A stretch of DNA of 64,000 nt, taken from assembly GCF_001426745.1 (NCBI RefSeq), contig NZ_LMFI01000013.1, positions 151,692 to 215,691 of the forward strand, in the 5' to 3' direction. Below the pieces are notes generated by a model, which saw nothing but the letters and a program-made list of their open reading frames with translations, searched no databases and was not told the origin of the DNA. Positions 15,161-24,572 of the stretch are shown piece by piece. Every line of letters begins with the position of its first letter. Positions within the stretch are counted from its first letter, which is position 1. Origin of the DNA: Nocardioides sp. Root140 (GTDB taxonomy: Bacteria; Actinomycetota; Actinomycetes; Propionibacteriales; Nocardioidaceae). The translations under genes were made by a program, and so were the position numbers.

Positions 15161-18112
15161 CTACTCGTCGGCCTTCTTCTCGGTCTTCTGCTCCTGCTCC
15201 GACGCGCTCTGGTCGGAGAGTTCCAGCGCTTCTGCCACCAGTTCCTCGGCCCGCTTCGTCGCCGCGGCGTACTTCTGCAGGTTGCCGTCGGCCAGGGCCG
15301 CGTTGGCGTCCTTGAACTCCTGGTCGGCGTCGGTGAGCAGCTCACGGATCTGTTCGTCGACGGTGCCAGTGGGTTGCCCCGGGTCTCCTGTTCCCGGGGT
15401 CGGATCCGCGTCGAGCTCGACGTCGAGCACCTTCGCCACCGCCTCGGCGACGGTCTGCCCGATCGCGGTCTTCTCCCCGAAGGACACCAGCACCTGGCGC
15501 AGCACCGGGTAGTTGGCGGTGCTGGTTCCCTGGCGCACGGCGTAGACCGGTTGCACGTAGAGCAGACTCTCGCCGACGGGCAATGTGAGCAGGTTGCCAT
15601 TGAGGATCCGCACGTTCGAGTTGCGGGTCAGCGCCTCGAGCTGGCGCTGGATCTCGTCGTTGGAGCCGAAGCGGTTGGCGGCCAGGCCGGGTCCGTCGAC
15701 AGCCTTGCCGCTCGGCAGTTCGAGGACCTGGATCTTGCCGTAGGAATCGAGCGACGCGTCGCTGCCGACGGACACGAACGCGGCCAGGTTCTGCCGGCCG
15801 TTGGGCACGTAGGCCGACGTCAACGAGAACGTCGGGTCCTCGCCGCGGCCCGGCGTACGCACCGAGAGGCGGTACGGCGGCTGCAGGTTGCCCTGCGAGT
15901 TCGGGTCCTCCGGAACCACCCAGCGGGCCTTGCCCTCGTAGAAGGTGTCGGCATCCTCGACGTGGTAGGCGCCGAGCTGGTAGCGCTGGACCTTGAAGAG
16001 GTCCTCGGGGTAGCGCATGTGCTCGAGCAGGTCGGCCGGGATCTCGTCGCGGTCCTTGACCGTGCCGGGGAACGCCTTGCGCCACGCCTCCAGCAGCGGG
16101 TCCTCCTCGTCCCAGGCGTAGAGCGTCACGGTGCCGTCGTAGGCGTCGACGACCGCCTTGACCGCGTTGCGCATGTAGTTGATCTCGTCGGTCGGCAACG
16201 TGCGGAACTCATTGCCGTCGTCGAGGGAGTCACTGGTCATGTCCTCGAAGGAACCGCGCTCGGACTGGGGGTACTGGTCGGTCGTCGTGTAGCCGTCGAG
16301 CAGCCACACGACCTTGCCGTCCACCACGGCCGGGAACGGGTCGGCGTCCACGGTCAGCCAGGGCGCGACCTTCTCGACCATCTTTCGCGGGTCACGGTCG
16401 TAGAGGATCTTGGAGTTCTTGTTGACCCGGCCGGAGAGCACGATGTTGGGCTCACCGAACTTCCACGCGTACATCACCTTGCGGAACGTGTTGTTGACCT
16501 TCACACCACCCTTTCCGTCGTAGGTGTTGCGCGCGCCACCGGTCTCGGAGTCGTCGGGCAGGTTGAGCTCGACGTCCTCGGAGTCGTCGCCGGCCTTGCC
16601 GACGATGGAGTACTCGGGGCTCTTCTCGCCGTAGTAGATCGCGCCGCGATAACCGCCGGGTGCCATCTTCGACAGCTCACCCGTCGGCGGCAGTGACTGC
16701 TCCACCCACTCCGGCTTGTCACCGGTGGACTGCGTGTCGTTGTCGATGCCGCGCTGGTTGCCGAACGCCGCGATCACGCCGTACCCATGGGTGTAGACGG
16801 TGTGCAGGTTGGACCAGTTCTTGGCGTCGTCGGGCAGGCCGTCCTGGTTGAGCTCGCGCACACCGATGACGACGTCGCGCGTCTGGCCGCCGATCTTGTA
16901 GCGGTCGACGTCGAGGACATCGGCCACCGTGTAGTAGCCCTTCTCCTGTTGCAGCTGCTCGAACGTGGCACGCACCAGAGCCGGGTCGAGGAGGCGGATC
17001 TCCTTGGTGTTGGCCAGCTCGGCTGCCTGCTGGGCCGGGCTCAGGTCGGTCTCGCCCTTGAAGTCCTCGACCGCCACGTCCTCCAGGTCGTACGCCGCTC
17101 GCGTGGCGTCGATGTTCTTCTGGATGTAGGGCTCTTCCTTCTGCGCCTGCGAGGGCGAGACCTGGAACTGCTGCACGATGCCGGGCCAGATCAGGCCGAG
17201 CAGGATCGCGGAGAGCGCCAGGAGGCTGATGCCCACCGTCGGCAGCAACCACGTGCGTCGTACGACGTTGGCGAAGAACAGCACCGCGCAGATCAGGGCG
17301 ATGAACATCAGGATGTTCTTCGCCGGCAGCACCGCATGGTCGTCGGCGTACCCGATGCCGGTCATCAGCGACCCGGACTCGTTGAGCAGGTCAAAGCGGT
17401 CGAGGTAGTAGTCAAGGCCCTTGACCAGGACGAACAGGCCGAGCAACAGCGAGAGCTGGGCAGCGGCCGGCCCGGAGAAACGGTCCTGCGCCGACTGCAG
17501 CCGGATGCCGCCGTAGAGGTAGTGCACCACCGCGGCACCGAGCAACGTCACCACGAGGACGGCCATGGTGAAGTCGACGACGAAGTGCAGCCACGGCAGG
17601 TCGAAGATGTAGAACCCGATGTCCTTGTGGAAGTAGGGGTCCTCCTTGCCGAAGGAGCCACCGTTGCGCCAGAGCATGTACTCACGCCACTTGCCGGAGG
17701 CGGTGGCACCGGCGAAGGCCCCGATGGCCAGGGAGACGCCGACCAGCAGCAGGACGCGGATCGGGTTGATCGCCTCGCGGTAGCGGTCGAGGCTGACCTG
17801 CTCGGGCGAGGCGGGGCGGAAGATGGGGCGGTACCTGAACGCGGCACCGAGGTTGATCCCGACGGCGAGAGCCATCACCAGTCCGAAGACCAGGAAGAGC
17901 CCGATGCGGGTGCGCACGAGCGTGGTGAAGACCGAGCTGTAACCGGTGGAGCTGAACCAGAGGCGCTCGGTCCAGAACGCGGTGAAGCCGGTGAACGCCA
18001 GGAACAGCGCGATCACCACTGCCAGGGTGATCCACAGCGCCCGTGCCCGCGAGGGCCGGCGCGGCTCCTCGGTGCGGGTCTCTTCGTCGCCGTCGTCGTA
18101 CATGTCGCTCAT
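15161..18112 (-). CDS. UPF0182 family membrane protein, 983 aa
   Basis: This is a large actinobacterial membrane protein of unknown function, orthologous in size and context to mycobacterial Rv3193c. The acidic N-terminus is followed by about seven hydrophobic segments (first ALWITLAVVIALFLAFTGF). A long extracytoplasmic domain of about 600 residues and an acidic, Lys/Glu-rich tail follow. The ATG at 18112 overlaps the stop of the upstream gene. The neighbours (PPA1309-type protein, YlbL protease, MoaE) are the conserved actinobacterial arrangement. Confidence 0.93.
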   Translation of the reverse strand: MSDMYDDGDEETRTEEPRRPSRARALWITLAVVIALFLAFTGFTAFWTERLWFSSTGYSSVFTTLVRTRIGLFLVFGLVMALAVGINLGAAFRYRPIFRPASPEQVSLDRYREAINPIRVLLLVGVSLAIGAFAGATASGKWREYMLWRNGGSFGKEDPYFHKDIGFYIFDLPWLHFVVDFTMAVLVVTLLGAAVVHYLYGGIRLQSAQDRFSGPAAAQLSLLLGLFVLVKGLDYYLDRFDLLNESGSLMTGIGYADDHAVLPAKNILMFIALICAVLFFANVVRRTWLLPTVGISLLALSAILLGLIWPGIVQQFQVSPSQAQKEEPYIQKNIDATRAAYDLEDVAVEDFKGETDLSPAQQAAELANTKEIRLLDPALVRATFEQLQQEKGYYTVADVLDVDRYKIGGQTRDVVIGVRELNQDGLPDDAKNWSNLHTVYTHGYGVIAAFGNQRGIDNDTQSTGDKPEWVEQSLPPTGELSKMAPGGYRGAIYYGEKSPEYSIVGKAGDDSEDVELNLPDDSETGGARNTYDGKGGVKVNNTFRKVMYAWKFGEPNIVLSGRVNKNSKILYDRDPRKMVEKVAPWLTVDADPFPAVVDGKVVWLLDGYTTTDQYPQSERGSFEDMTSDSLDDGNEFRTLPTDEINYMRNAVKAVVDAYDGTVTLYAWDEEDPLLEAWRKAFPGTVKDRDEIPADLLEHMRYPEDLFKVQRYQLGAYHVEDADTFYEGKARWVVPEDPNSQGNLQPPYRLSVRTPGRGEDPTFSLTSAYVPNGRQNLAAFVSVGSDASLDSYGKIQVLELPSGKAVDGPGLAANRFGSNDEIQRQLEALTRNSNVRILNGNLLTLPVGESLLYVQPVYAVRQGTSTANYPVLRQVLVSFGEKTAIGQTVAEAVAKVLDVELDADPTPGTGDPGQPTGTVDEQIRELLTDADQEFKDANAALADGNLQKYAAATKRAEELVAEALELSDQSASEQEQKTEKKADE

Positions 18113-18672
18113 GACCGCATCTCCTCGTCGGGGTCGACCTCGAGGGTCGCCCGCAACAACTCCACCAGCTCAGGGACAAGTTCATTGCCGCCGACGACCG
18201 ACTGGTCGTCGTCGTGTGCGCGCAGTCGCAGGGCGCAGTACGTCGCGCCGGCCCGGGTGACGCCGGCGACGATGCGCACCTCCTGGCGATCGGGGTGCTC
18301 GGCCGCGAAGGCCTGGGCCTCGGCCGCGTCGTCGGGGATCTGGCCGTCCGCGCTCGGTGGGAGGACCAGCCGCTCCACGACGGCGGCGCAGCCGTGCACG
18401 GTGTCGGGCCACACGATCGAGGAGAGCACGGTCTCGAACGGCGTGGCCGCGTCGACCTCCTGCTCGATCGGGGTGAAGGATCCTTCGGCGCTCGACTCGT
18501 CGAGCCCCATCGCCGCCGCGAGGGCCGGCTCCTTCTCGACCAGCACGGCGGTCTCGACGAGCGCGTAGAGGCGGGACTTCTGGTCCCACCCGTCGACGGC
18601 GGCATGCGACTCGATCTCGAGCACGGCCGCGGCCAGGGCCGGGTCGGGAAGCTCGCCGTCGATCTCGCTCAC
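18109..18672 (-). CDS. PPA1309-family conserved actinobacterial protein, 187 aa
   Basis: A soluble acidic protein found next to UPF0182 genes in many actinobacteria. Recognisable stretches are VDGWDQKSRLYALVETAVL and WPDTVHGCAAVVERL. No catalytic motif is visible and the function is unknown. The GTG at 18672 is chosen because GAAGGAG lies 5 nt upstream and the codon overlaps the stop of the YlbL gene (GTGA). Confidence 0.85.
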   Translation of the reverse strand: MSEIDGELPDPALAAAVLEIESHAAVDGWDQKSRLYALVETAVLVEKEPALAAAMGLDESSAEGSFTPIEQEVDAATPFETVLSSIVWPDTVHGCAAVVERLVLPPSADGQIPDDAAEAQAFAAEHPDRQEVRIVAGVTRAGATYCALRLRAHDDDQSVVGGNELVPELVELLRATLEVDPDEEMRS

Positions 18673-19721
18673 TTGGACTCCTTCTCGCACGAGGGCAGGT
18701 CGGCATCGGGGTCTGCGACCCACGTCCTGATCGACGCGATCGCGTCCTTGAGGGTCTTCACTCGAATCAGCTGTACGTCGCCGCGCTCGGCGCCCAACGC
18801 CTCTTCACAGTTGTCGGACGGCACCAGGAACACCTGCGCCCCCGCGTCACGCACGGCCGGGATCTTCTGCTGGATGCCGCCGATCGGACCGACCTCGCCG
18901 TCGGCCGTGATCGTGCCGGTGCCGGCGATGTGGTGCCCACCGGTCAACGAGCCGGGAGTCAGGGTGTCGTAGATCGCCAGGGAGAACATCAGCCCGGCGC
19001 TCGGTCCGCCGATCTTGGGGTCGATGTTGATCGACACGTCAAACGGGAACGTGTAGCCCGCGTTGGGCAGGATCCCGATCCGCAGCCGGCCGTCGTCCTT
19101 CACCGGGGTGATGGCGACGCTGACCTTCTTGCGGTCGCGGAGCACCACGAACTTCACCGGCTCATCGGCCTTGTGCTGGTTGATCAGCTCCCCCACCTTG
19201 GCCGGGTCGCTGATCCTGGTGCCGTCGACGGACAGGATCCGGTCGCGCACCTGAAGCTTGCCCTCGGCCGGGAGGCCCTTCTCGACGGTGTAGACCTCGA
19301 CGGCCGGCTTGATCGTGTAGCCCATCTCCCGCAGGGACGCGGCGATCGCGTCGTCCTGCGAGGTCGTCATCATGTACGCCGACTCCTGCTGGTTCGACTC
19401 GCTGGTCTCGTCCTCGTCGTAGACGGCGGAGTAGGGCTGCACCGCGTCGTCGCCACTGAGCCAGGCCTGGATCGCGGTGAACACGCTGACCGAGTCGCCC
19501 GCGCGGGTCACCGACACGGTGGTCATCCGCAGCTCGCCGTCGTCGTAGAACGCCTTGTGCCCGTTGACCTGGATGCGCTCCTGGCCACCGGCCTCGGAGA
19601 GCATGTCGACGCTCACGCCCGGGGTGAAGGTCACGTAGGGCACGGGCACGATGGCCGCGGTCAGCCACAACGCCACCATCAGGGGGACGGAGATCGCGAT
19701 CGCGAGCGTGCGCCGGGTCAT
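18669..19721 (-). CDS. YlbL-type membrane-anchored PDZ/Lon-like serine protease, 350 aa
   Basis: Residues 6-27 form an N-terminal signal anchor (LAIAISVPLMVALWLTAAI). A PDZ domain covers about residues 120-205 (VEKGLPAEGKLQVRDRILSVDG). The C-terminal Lon-type (S16) protease domain has the Ser-Lys dyad at S241 (GGPSAG) and K286 (GEVGPIGGIQQK). It should act outside the membrane; B. subtilis YlbL is implicated in proteolysis around the DNA damage response, but the actinobacterial target is not known. It is the first of a three-gene coupled operon with the PPA1309 and UPF0182 genes. AGAAGG lies upstream of the ATG. Confidence 0.9.
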   Translation of the reverse strand: MTRRTLAIAISVPLMVALWLTAAIVPVPYVTFTPGVSVDMLSEAGGQERIQVNGHKAFYDDGELRMTTVSVTRAGDSVSVFTAIQAWLSGDDAVQPYSAVYDEDETSESNQQESAYMMTTSQDDAIAASLREMGYTIKPAVEVYTVEKGLPAEGKLQVRDRILSVDGTRISDPAKVGELINQHKADEPVKFVVLRDRKKVSVAITPVKDDGRLRIGILPNAGYTFPFDVSINIDPKIGGPSAGLMFSLAIYDTLTPGSLTGGHHIAGTGTITADGEVGPIGGIQQKIPAVRDAGAQVFLVPSDNCEEALGAERGDVQLIRVKTLKDAIASIRTWVADPDADLPSCEKESK

Positions 19722-19954
19722 GCCGCCAACCTTCTCATCCGCGCGAAATGGGCTCGCCGCGAGGAGGGTGCTGAACGATTCGGCCGTCGCGAGCGTCGTC
19801 TGGTGCGTGCGATGGCAAGGCGGAGGAGGGAAGGCGCGGCAGCGCCGCGTTGACCGACGAGAACGCAGCCAGTGTGCGCGCCGGGCGGCGCGCAGTAGGC
19901 CATGATTGTTCAGCAGTCTCCCAGGGCGTGACGCCCGAAGGATGCTGGCCACTC

Positions 19955-20206
19955 CTAGGCCGAACGGCGGTCGTCCCGGCTGCCCGAGGGGCGAACCGCG
20001 ATCCCGGTGCTGCGATCGCGAGGCCGGGTCGAGGCCGGTCCGGGCCGGGTCAGCGCGGGGTGGTCCTTGTGCAGGGCGCGGGCGAGACGCTCCACCGCGA
20101 CGTCGCGGTCGACCTCACCGCGACCCTCGCGACCGAGCCAGTTCACCCAGAGCATCGCGAGCACCGTCACCACTGCCGGGGGTGCCAGCCACCACAAGAT
20201 CTCCAC
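19955..20206 (-). CDS. Small single-pass membrane protein, 83 aa
   Basis: It starts GTG-GAG-ATC. The N-terminus MEILWWLAPPAVVTVLAMLWVNWLG (broken here into helix about residues 3-24) is a membrane helix, followed by a charged tail (GRGEVDRDVAVERLARAL). Similar short proteins sit next to moaE in other actinobacteria, but no function is known. It lies 61 bp downstream of moaE. The 233 bp between it and the YlbL gene hold only a weak hairpin (19875-19894). Confidence 0.7.
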   Translation of the reverse strand: MEILWWLAPPAVVTVLAMLWVNWLGREGRGEVDRDVAVERLARALHKDHPALTRPGPASTRPRDRSTGIAVRPSGSRDDRRSA

Positions 20207-20267
20207 ACCCCAACTCTCGCACGCGCATGCGGATGATCCCAGAAGGCACGAGCGACCGCGGACCTTT

Positions 20268-20705
20268 CTACGGGGAGCCGACCCACTCCTGGTCGCCGTC
20301 GGTGAAGACCTGGTGCTTCCAGATCGGCACCTCGGCCTTGAGCTGGTCGATCAGCGCCCGCGAGGCGACGTACGCCGAGTCGCGGTGAGCGGAGGCCGCA
20401 GCCACGATGACTGCGGCATCACCGATCGCCAGGGACCCGATGCGGTGCACCGCGGAGACCGCGATCACGTCGTGCTCGGCGGCCACGGCGGCACAGACCT
20501 CGCGCAGCCGGTCGAGGGCGCTCGGGTGTGCGGCGTACTCCAGGCGGGTCACGCCCCGGCCCCCGTCGTGGTCACGGACCCGACCGACGAAGAGGTTGAG
20601 CCCACCCGCCGCGTCGTCCTCGATGCTGGCCAGCACCTCGTCGACGTCGAGCGCTTCTTCGCGCAGTGCAACGAGGCGCACGCGTTCGCCCTCAGCAGAA
20701 GCCAT
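20268..20705 (-). CDS. moaE: Molybdopterin synthase catalytic subunit MoaE, 145 aa
   Basis: MoaE converts precursor Z to molybdopterin together with MoaD. The family pattern is clear: FVGRVRDHDGGRGVTRLEY, then VHRIGSLAIGD, and the C-terminal catalytic Lys region LKAEVPIWKHQVF. Length is typical. The ATG at 20705 leaves a 55-bp divergent promoter to the gene at 20761. Molybdenum cofactor is needed by the Mo hydroxylase encoded at 52790-56627, but this copy sits in the conserved core block and is probably the housekeeping one. Confidence 0.93.
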   Translation of the reverse strand: MASAEGERVRLVALREEALDVDEVLASIEDDAAGGLNLFVGRVRDHDGGRGVTRLEYAAHPSALDRLREVCAAVAAEHDVIAVSAVHRIGSLAIGDAAVIVAAASAHRDSAYVASRALIDQLKAEVPIWKHQVFTDGDQEWVGSP

Positions 20706-20760
20706 GGTCCAAACACTAGTGGGCCCTTGGCAGCCACCAGCGACCGAGTAGTTTGGAGGC

Positions 20761-22080
20761 ATGACTGACGACCCCGGCGACCAGCCCGAGAACCCCTTCA
20801 AGGGCACGCCGTTCGAGCAATTCTTCGGCGCGGGCGGCATGTCCGGCATGCCTGACCTGGCCGGACTGATGAACCAGATGCAGGCGATGATGGCGCCCCA
20901 CGAGGGCTCGGTGAACTGGACCCTCGCCGGCGACATCGCCCGGCGGGCCGTGGCCGAGAACCCCGACCCGACGCCCTCCCAGCGCGAGAGCGACGCGGTC
21001 GCCGACGCCGTCCGGCTGGCCGACCACTGGCTCGACGAGGCGTGCGAGTTCCCCTCCGGCGTGCAGTCGACCGCCGCGTGGAGCCGCGCCGAGTGGGTCG
21101 AGTCGACCCGCGAGGTGTGGAAGGTGCTGGTCGACCCGGTCGCCGAGCACGTCGTGGCCGCCATGGGCAACGCCCTCCCGACGGAGGCCCGCGAGATGGC
21201 CGGCCCGCTGATGGGCATGCTCGGCAAGTTCGGCGGCGCCATGTTCGGCAGCCAGGTCGGTGCCGCCCTCGGTGGCCTGGCCAGCGAGGTGCTGACCGCC
21301 TCCGACATCGGGCTCCCCCTCGGGCCTCCGGGACGCGCTGCCCTCGTGCCACTCAACATCGAGGCCTTCGCCGAAGGGCTGAACGTGCCGGCCGACGACG
21401 TACGCCTCTATCTCGCGTTGCGCGAGGCCGCCCACCAGCGGCTCTTCGCCCACGTGCCGTGGCTGCGTGAGCACCTGATCTCGGCCGTGGCCGACTACGG
21501 GCGCGGCATCGCGATCGACACCGAGGGCATCGAGGAGCAGATGCGCAACCTCAACCCCACCGACCCGACCGGCATCCAGGAAGCCCTCGAGGGCGGCCTG
21601 TTCGAGCCCAGGAAGACGCCCGCCCAGGAGGCCGCCCTGCTGCGCCTCGAGACCACGCTCGCCCTGGTCGAAGGCTGGGTCGACGAGGTCGTGGGCCAGG
21701 CCACCGCCGAGCGCATGCCGACCGCGTCGAAGATGCAGGAGGCCGTACGCCGCCGCCGCGCCGCGGGTGGTCCGGCCGAGGACACCTTCGCCGCCCTCGT
21801 GGGCCTGGAGCTGCGTCCGCGTCGCCTCCGCGATGCGTCGACCCTGTGGGGTTCGCTGCGTTCCCGACACGGCACCGACGGCCGTGACTCGGTGTGGCTG
21901 CACCCCGACCTGCTGCCCACGGCCGCCGACCTCGATGACCCGCTGGGTTTCCGCGAAGAGGTGGCCGAGCCGCTGACGCCGTCCGGCGACGACTTCGACG
22001 CCGAGCTGGCCAAGCTGCTCGACGAGGGCACGGAGGGCGACGCCAGCGGCGAGCCCGGTGCCGACGACCCCAAGGAGTGA
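20761..22080 (+). CDS. DUF2342 zinc-dependent metalloprotease-like protein, 439 aa
   Basis: Ortholog by position and sequence of mycobacterial Rv3195. The family is described as zincin-like (putative hydrolase, once linked to coenzyme F420 genes by co-occurrence). The candidate metal-site helix is LREAAHQRLFAHVPW, followed by HLISAVADYGRGI. The N-terminus is Gly/Met-rich (FGAGGMSGMPDL). The ATG follows a strong GGAGG ribosome site. Its substrate is not known. Its stop overlaps the NUDIX gene start (GTGA). Confidence 0.85.
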   Translation: MTDDPGDQPENPFKGTPFEQFFGAGGMSGMPDLAGLMNQMQAMMAPHEGSVNWTLAGDIARRAVAENPDPTPSQRESDAVADAVRLADHWLDEACEFPSGVQSTAAWSRAEWVESTREVWKVLVDPVAEHVVAAMGNALPTEAREMAGPLMGMLGKFGGAMFGSQVGAALGGLASEVLTASDIGLPLGPPGRAALVPLNIEAFAEGLNVPADDVRLYLALREAAHQRLFAHVPWLREHLISAVADYGRGIAIDTEGIEEQMRNLNPTDPTGIQEALEGGLFEPRKTPAQEAALLRLETTLALVEGWVDEVVGQATAERMPTASKMQEAVRRRRAAGGPAEDTFAALVGLELRPRRLRDASTLWGSLRSRHGTDGRDSVWLHPDLLPTAADLDDPLGFREEVAEPLTPSGDDFDAELAKLLDEGTEGDASGEPGADDPKE

Positions 22081-22628
22081 GCCGGCTGCACGCCGACGCC
22101 GAGCGCGTGCTCGGCGGCTGGACGGCGCCCGACGATCACCAGGAGCGCCACCGCCGCAGGTTCCTGCACCACTTGGCGCAGCACCCCGACGGCATGGCAC
22201 GGGAGTGCTTCCCCGACCACCTCACCGCCGGCGCACTCGTCCTCTCCGCTGACGGCACCGAGGTGCTGCTCAACCTGCACGGCAAGGCGAAGCGCTGGTT
22301 CGCCTTCGGTGGCCACTGTGAGGCCATCGACCAGACCCTGGCCGGGGTCGCGCACCGCGAGGCCCTCGAGGAGTCGGGCCTCCCCCGGCTCGACTTCGAC
22401 CCGGTGCCGGTGATGCTCGACGAGCACGCAGTGCCGTTCTGCGACCCGCGCGGCACGGTTGCCCACCTCGACGTGCGGTACGTCGCGGTCGCGCCGGCGG
22501 GGGTCGGTCACGCCGCGAGTGAGGAGTCCCTCGACGTGCGGTGGTGGCCGGTCGACGCACTCCCCGACGGGCTCGAGGACGACATGCACCGCCTGGTCGC
22601 CCTGGCCCGGGCGCGGGTGCTGGGCTGA
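22077..22628 (+). CDS. NUDIX hydrolase, 183 aa
   Basis: The NUDIX box reads GGHCEAIDQTLAGVAHREAL followed by EESG, the GGH-x-E variant common in actinobacterial NUDIX proteins. It should cleave a nucleoside diphosphate-linked compound; specificity cannot be read from sequence. The start is GTG, overlapping the previous stop, with AAGGA just upstream. Confidence 0.88.
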   Translation: MSRLHADAERVLGGWTAPDDHQERHRRRFLHHLAQHPDGMARECFPDHLTAGALVLSADGTEVLLNLHGKAKRWFAFGGHCEAIDQTLAGVAHREALEESGLPRLDFDPVPVMLDEHAVPFCDPRGTVAHLDVRYVAVAPAGVGHAASEESLDVRWWPVDALPDGLEDDMHRLVALARARVLG

Positions 22629-22650
22629 GTGAGCGCTCAGTTCCGGCAGG

Positions 22651-23184
22651 TCACTCGACGACGTCGCCGGAGCTGGGTGGCGGCTCCATCTGTGCGGCGG
22701 CGGAGTAGCCGAGCAGGAAGCCCTGCGCCCGCTCCGCCTTCGGGTAGTGGGCGACCCAGCCCCAGAACTTGTCGTCGTGGCCGTGCTCGATGAGGTGCGC
22801 CAGCTCGTGGATCAACACGTAGTCGACCACCCACGCGGGCATGCCCTGGAGCCGGGTCGACAACCGGATCGACCGGTCCCCCGGCGTGCAGGAGCCCCAG
22901 CGCGCGTTCTGGTTCTCCACCCAGCGCACCGAGTCGGGCCGGGCGAGACCCCCTAGGTAGCGCGCCGAGAGGTCCTCGGCCCGCTTGGACAGCTGGGCGT
23001 CGGAGGGGCGCTTGCGCTTCTCCTGGCGGTCGAGGCGGGCCACCATCGTCTCGACCCACTCGGCCTCCTGGGCCCGGGTCATGGAGGCAGGGATGAGTAC
23101 GACGACCTTCTCGCCGTCGCGGTAGGCCGACACGGTGCGACGCCGACGCTTGGAGCGCCGGACCTCGATCTCTGGATCCCCCAT
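22651..23184 (-). CDS. YgjP/M48-like metallopeptidase, 177 aa
   Basis: The zinc motif is HELAHLIEHGHDDKFW (HExxH with downstream His), the pattern of the YgjP (DUF45/WLM-related) family. NARWGSCTPGDRSIRL is the other family signature. It starts at ATG 23184; a GTG three codons earlier (23193) is also possible. GATAAC lies 9 nt before the ATG and may be a -10 box giving a leaderless mRNA. It converges with the NUDIX gene. Confidence 0.88.
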   Translation of the reverse strand: MGDPEIEVRRSKRRRRTVSAYRDGEKVVVLIPASMTRAQEAEWVETMVARLDRQEKRKRPSDAQLSKRAEDLSARYLGGLARPDSVRWVENQNARWGSCTPGDRSIRLSTRLQGMPAWVVDYVLIHELAHLIEHGHDDKFWGWVAHYPKAERAQGFLLGYSAAAQMEPPPSSGDVVE

Positions 23185-23194
23185 GACGATCACG

Positions 23195-24229
23195 TTATCG
23201 GCTCGCCCAGCTCAGGAGGCGCTCCGCGGGCCACGTGTTGACGATGCGCTCCGGATCGATGCCGGCCTGTTCCGCGCGCTCGCAGCCGTAGTCGAGCATG
23301 TCCAGCTGGCCCGGGGCGTGGGCGTCGCTGTCGATGGAGAAGAGGCACCCGATGTCGCGGGCCAGTTCGAGCAGCTTGGTCGGCGGGTCGCGTCGCTCGG
23401 GTCGCGAGTTGATCTCGACGGCCACGTCGTTCTCCACACAGGCCTCGAAGACCTTGCGGGCGTCGAACTTCGAGCCGGGGCGGACGCCGCGGTTGCCGGT
23501 GACCAGCCGCCCTGTGCAGTGCCCGAGCACGTTGGTGAACGGCTGGGCGACGGCGGCCACCATGCGCCGGGTCATCGCGTCGGCGTCCATGGCCAGCTTG
23601 GAGTGCACGCTGGCCACCCGCAGGTCGAGCCTGGCCAGCATCTCGTCGGTCTGGTCGAGCGACCCGTCGTCGAGGATGTCGACCTCGATGCCCTTCAACA
23701 GCCGGAAGCCCGATCCGCCCAGGTGCTCGTTGACCGCGTCGACCACACTGAGCTGCCGGGCCAGCCGCTCGGCGCTGAGCCCGCGGGCCACCTTGAGCCG
23801 CGGCGAGTGGTCGGTCAGCACCAGGTAGTCGTGGCCGAGCTCGATCGCGGTGAACGCCATCTCCTCGATCGGTGATCCGCCGTCCGACCAGTCGGAGTGG
23901 GTGTGCAGGTCGCCGCGCAGCGCCGCCCGGAGCTCACGACCTCCGGGAGCCAGGGGTCCGGCGTGCTCCTCCTCGAGGACGGCGAGGCGCTCGGGCACCT
24001 CACCGTGCCACGCATCGGTGATCACCCGCGCCGAGCTGGCGCCGATGCCGGGAAGGTCGGTGAGGGTCCCGGCGGTGACATGTCCGGCCAGCTCGTCGTC
24101 GGAGAGCGGCAGGATCGTGGCTGCGGCGCTGCGGAAGGCCTTGACCTTGTAGGTGTCCTCGCGGGCTCGCTCCAGAAGGAAGGCGATGCGGCGCAGTGCG
24201 GCGACGGGGGTGAGCTGCTCGCCGGTCAT
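23195..24229 (-). CDS. PHP-domain phosphoesterase with helix-hairpin-helix region, 344 aa
   Basis: The N-terminal 100 residues resemble the PolX-type helical and HhH region (LTDLPGIGASSARVI). The rest is a PHP metallo-phosphoesterase domain with metal ligands in GDLHTHSDWSDGG, LTDHS, KGIEVDIL, HSK, GHCTGR, EINSRP and DSDAHA. No polymerase catalytic aspartates are present, so it is probably a DNA-processing nuclease or phosphatase related to the PolX C-terminus, not a polymerase. The ATG at 24229 is preceded by AGAGGA. Confidence 0.88.
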   Translation of the reverse strand: MTGEQLTPVAALRRIAFLLERAREDTYKVKAFRSAAATILPLSDDELAGHVTAGTLTDLPGIGASSARVITDAWHGEVPERLAVLEEEHAGPLAPGGRELRAALRGDLHTHSDWSDGGSPIEEMAFTAIELGHDYLVLTDHSPRLKVARGLSAERLARQLSVVDAVNEHLGGSGFRLLKGIEVDILDDGSLDQTDEMLARLDLRVASVHSKLAMDADAMTRRMVAAVAQPFTNVLGHCTGRLVTGNRGVRPGSKFDARKVFEACVENDVAVEINSRPERRDPPTKLLELARDIGCLFSIDSDAHAPGQLDMLDYGCERAEQAGIDPERIVNTWPAERLLSWASR

Positions 24230-24572
24230 TCTCGTCCTCTTTTCTTCTCTCCACAGGTGGTGGAGATGCATCGTCCCTGCTCAGCGGTGGTCTGCCGGGG
24301 TTCCCGACGTGCGTCGTCCACAGGCCCGTCCCCCACCGTTCCACAGCGGCAGGGCCGGAATCCACATCTTGTCCACAGGGTTCTCCACAGGCTGTCGGAA
24401 CCCGTGCCGCGCCAGGCATTGACCGCACACCCGCGTGCCCCTAGCGTCAACGCCAGATGAGGCCCCCGGTCCACCGTTTCGGCGGGGCAGCTCCACACTC
24501 GCAAGGGGAAGGCACGTGTGGGACTGCCGGCCAGGGGCCTCTTCTCCCATTTCGGGTGCTGCCCGTCCGAGG
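24230..24572. other. 343-bp intergenic region with a DnaA-box-like cluster
   Basis: No convincing gene. Six TCCACA-ending 9-mers, all on the plus strand, lie at 24247, 24314, 24337, 24358, 24369 and 24381. The one at 24369-24377, TTGTCCACA, equals the Streptomyces-type DnaA box; 24381-24389 (TTCTCCACA) is one base away. It lies between the PHP gene start and the 3' end of the enoyl-CoA hydratase gene, so it also serves as the PHP promoter region. Confidence 0.55.

Noticed and set aside
23195..24229. DNA polymerase X
   Set aside because: The HhH and PHP parts are present but the nucleotidyltransferase catalytic aspartates are not, and at 344 aa it is too short.
24281..24550. 89-codon open frame on the minus strand in the DnaA-box-like region
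   Set aside because: No ribosome site, low-complexity composition and no recognisable fold; it overlaps the repeated TCCACA words.
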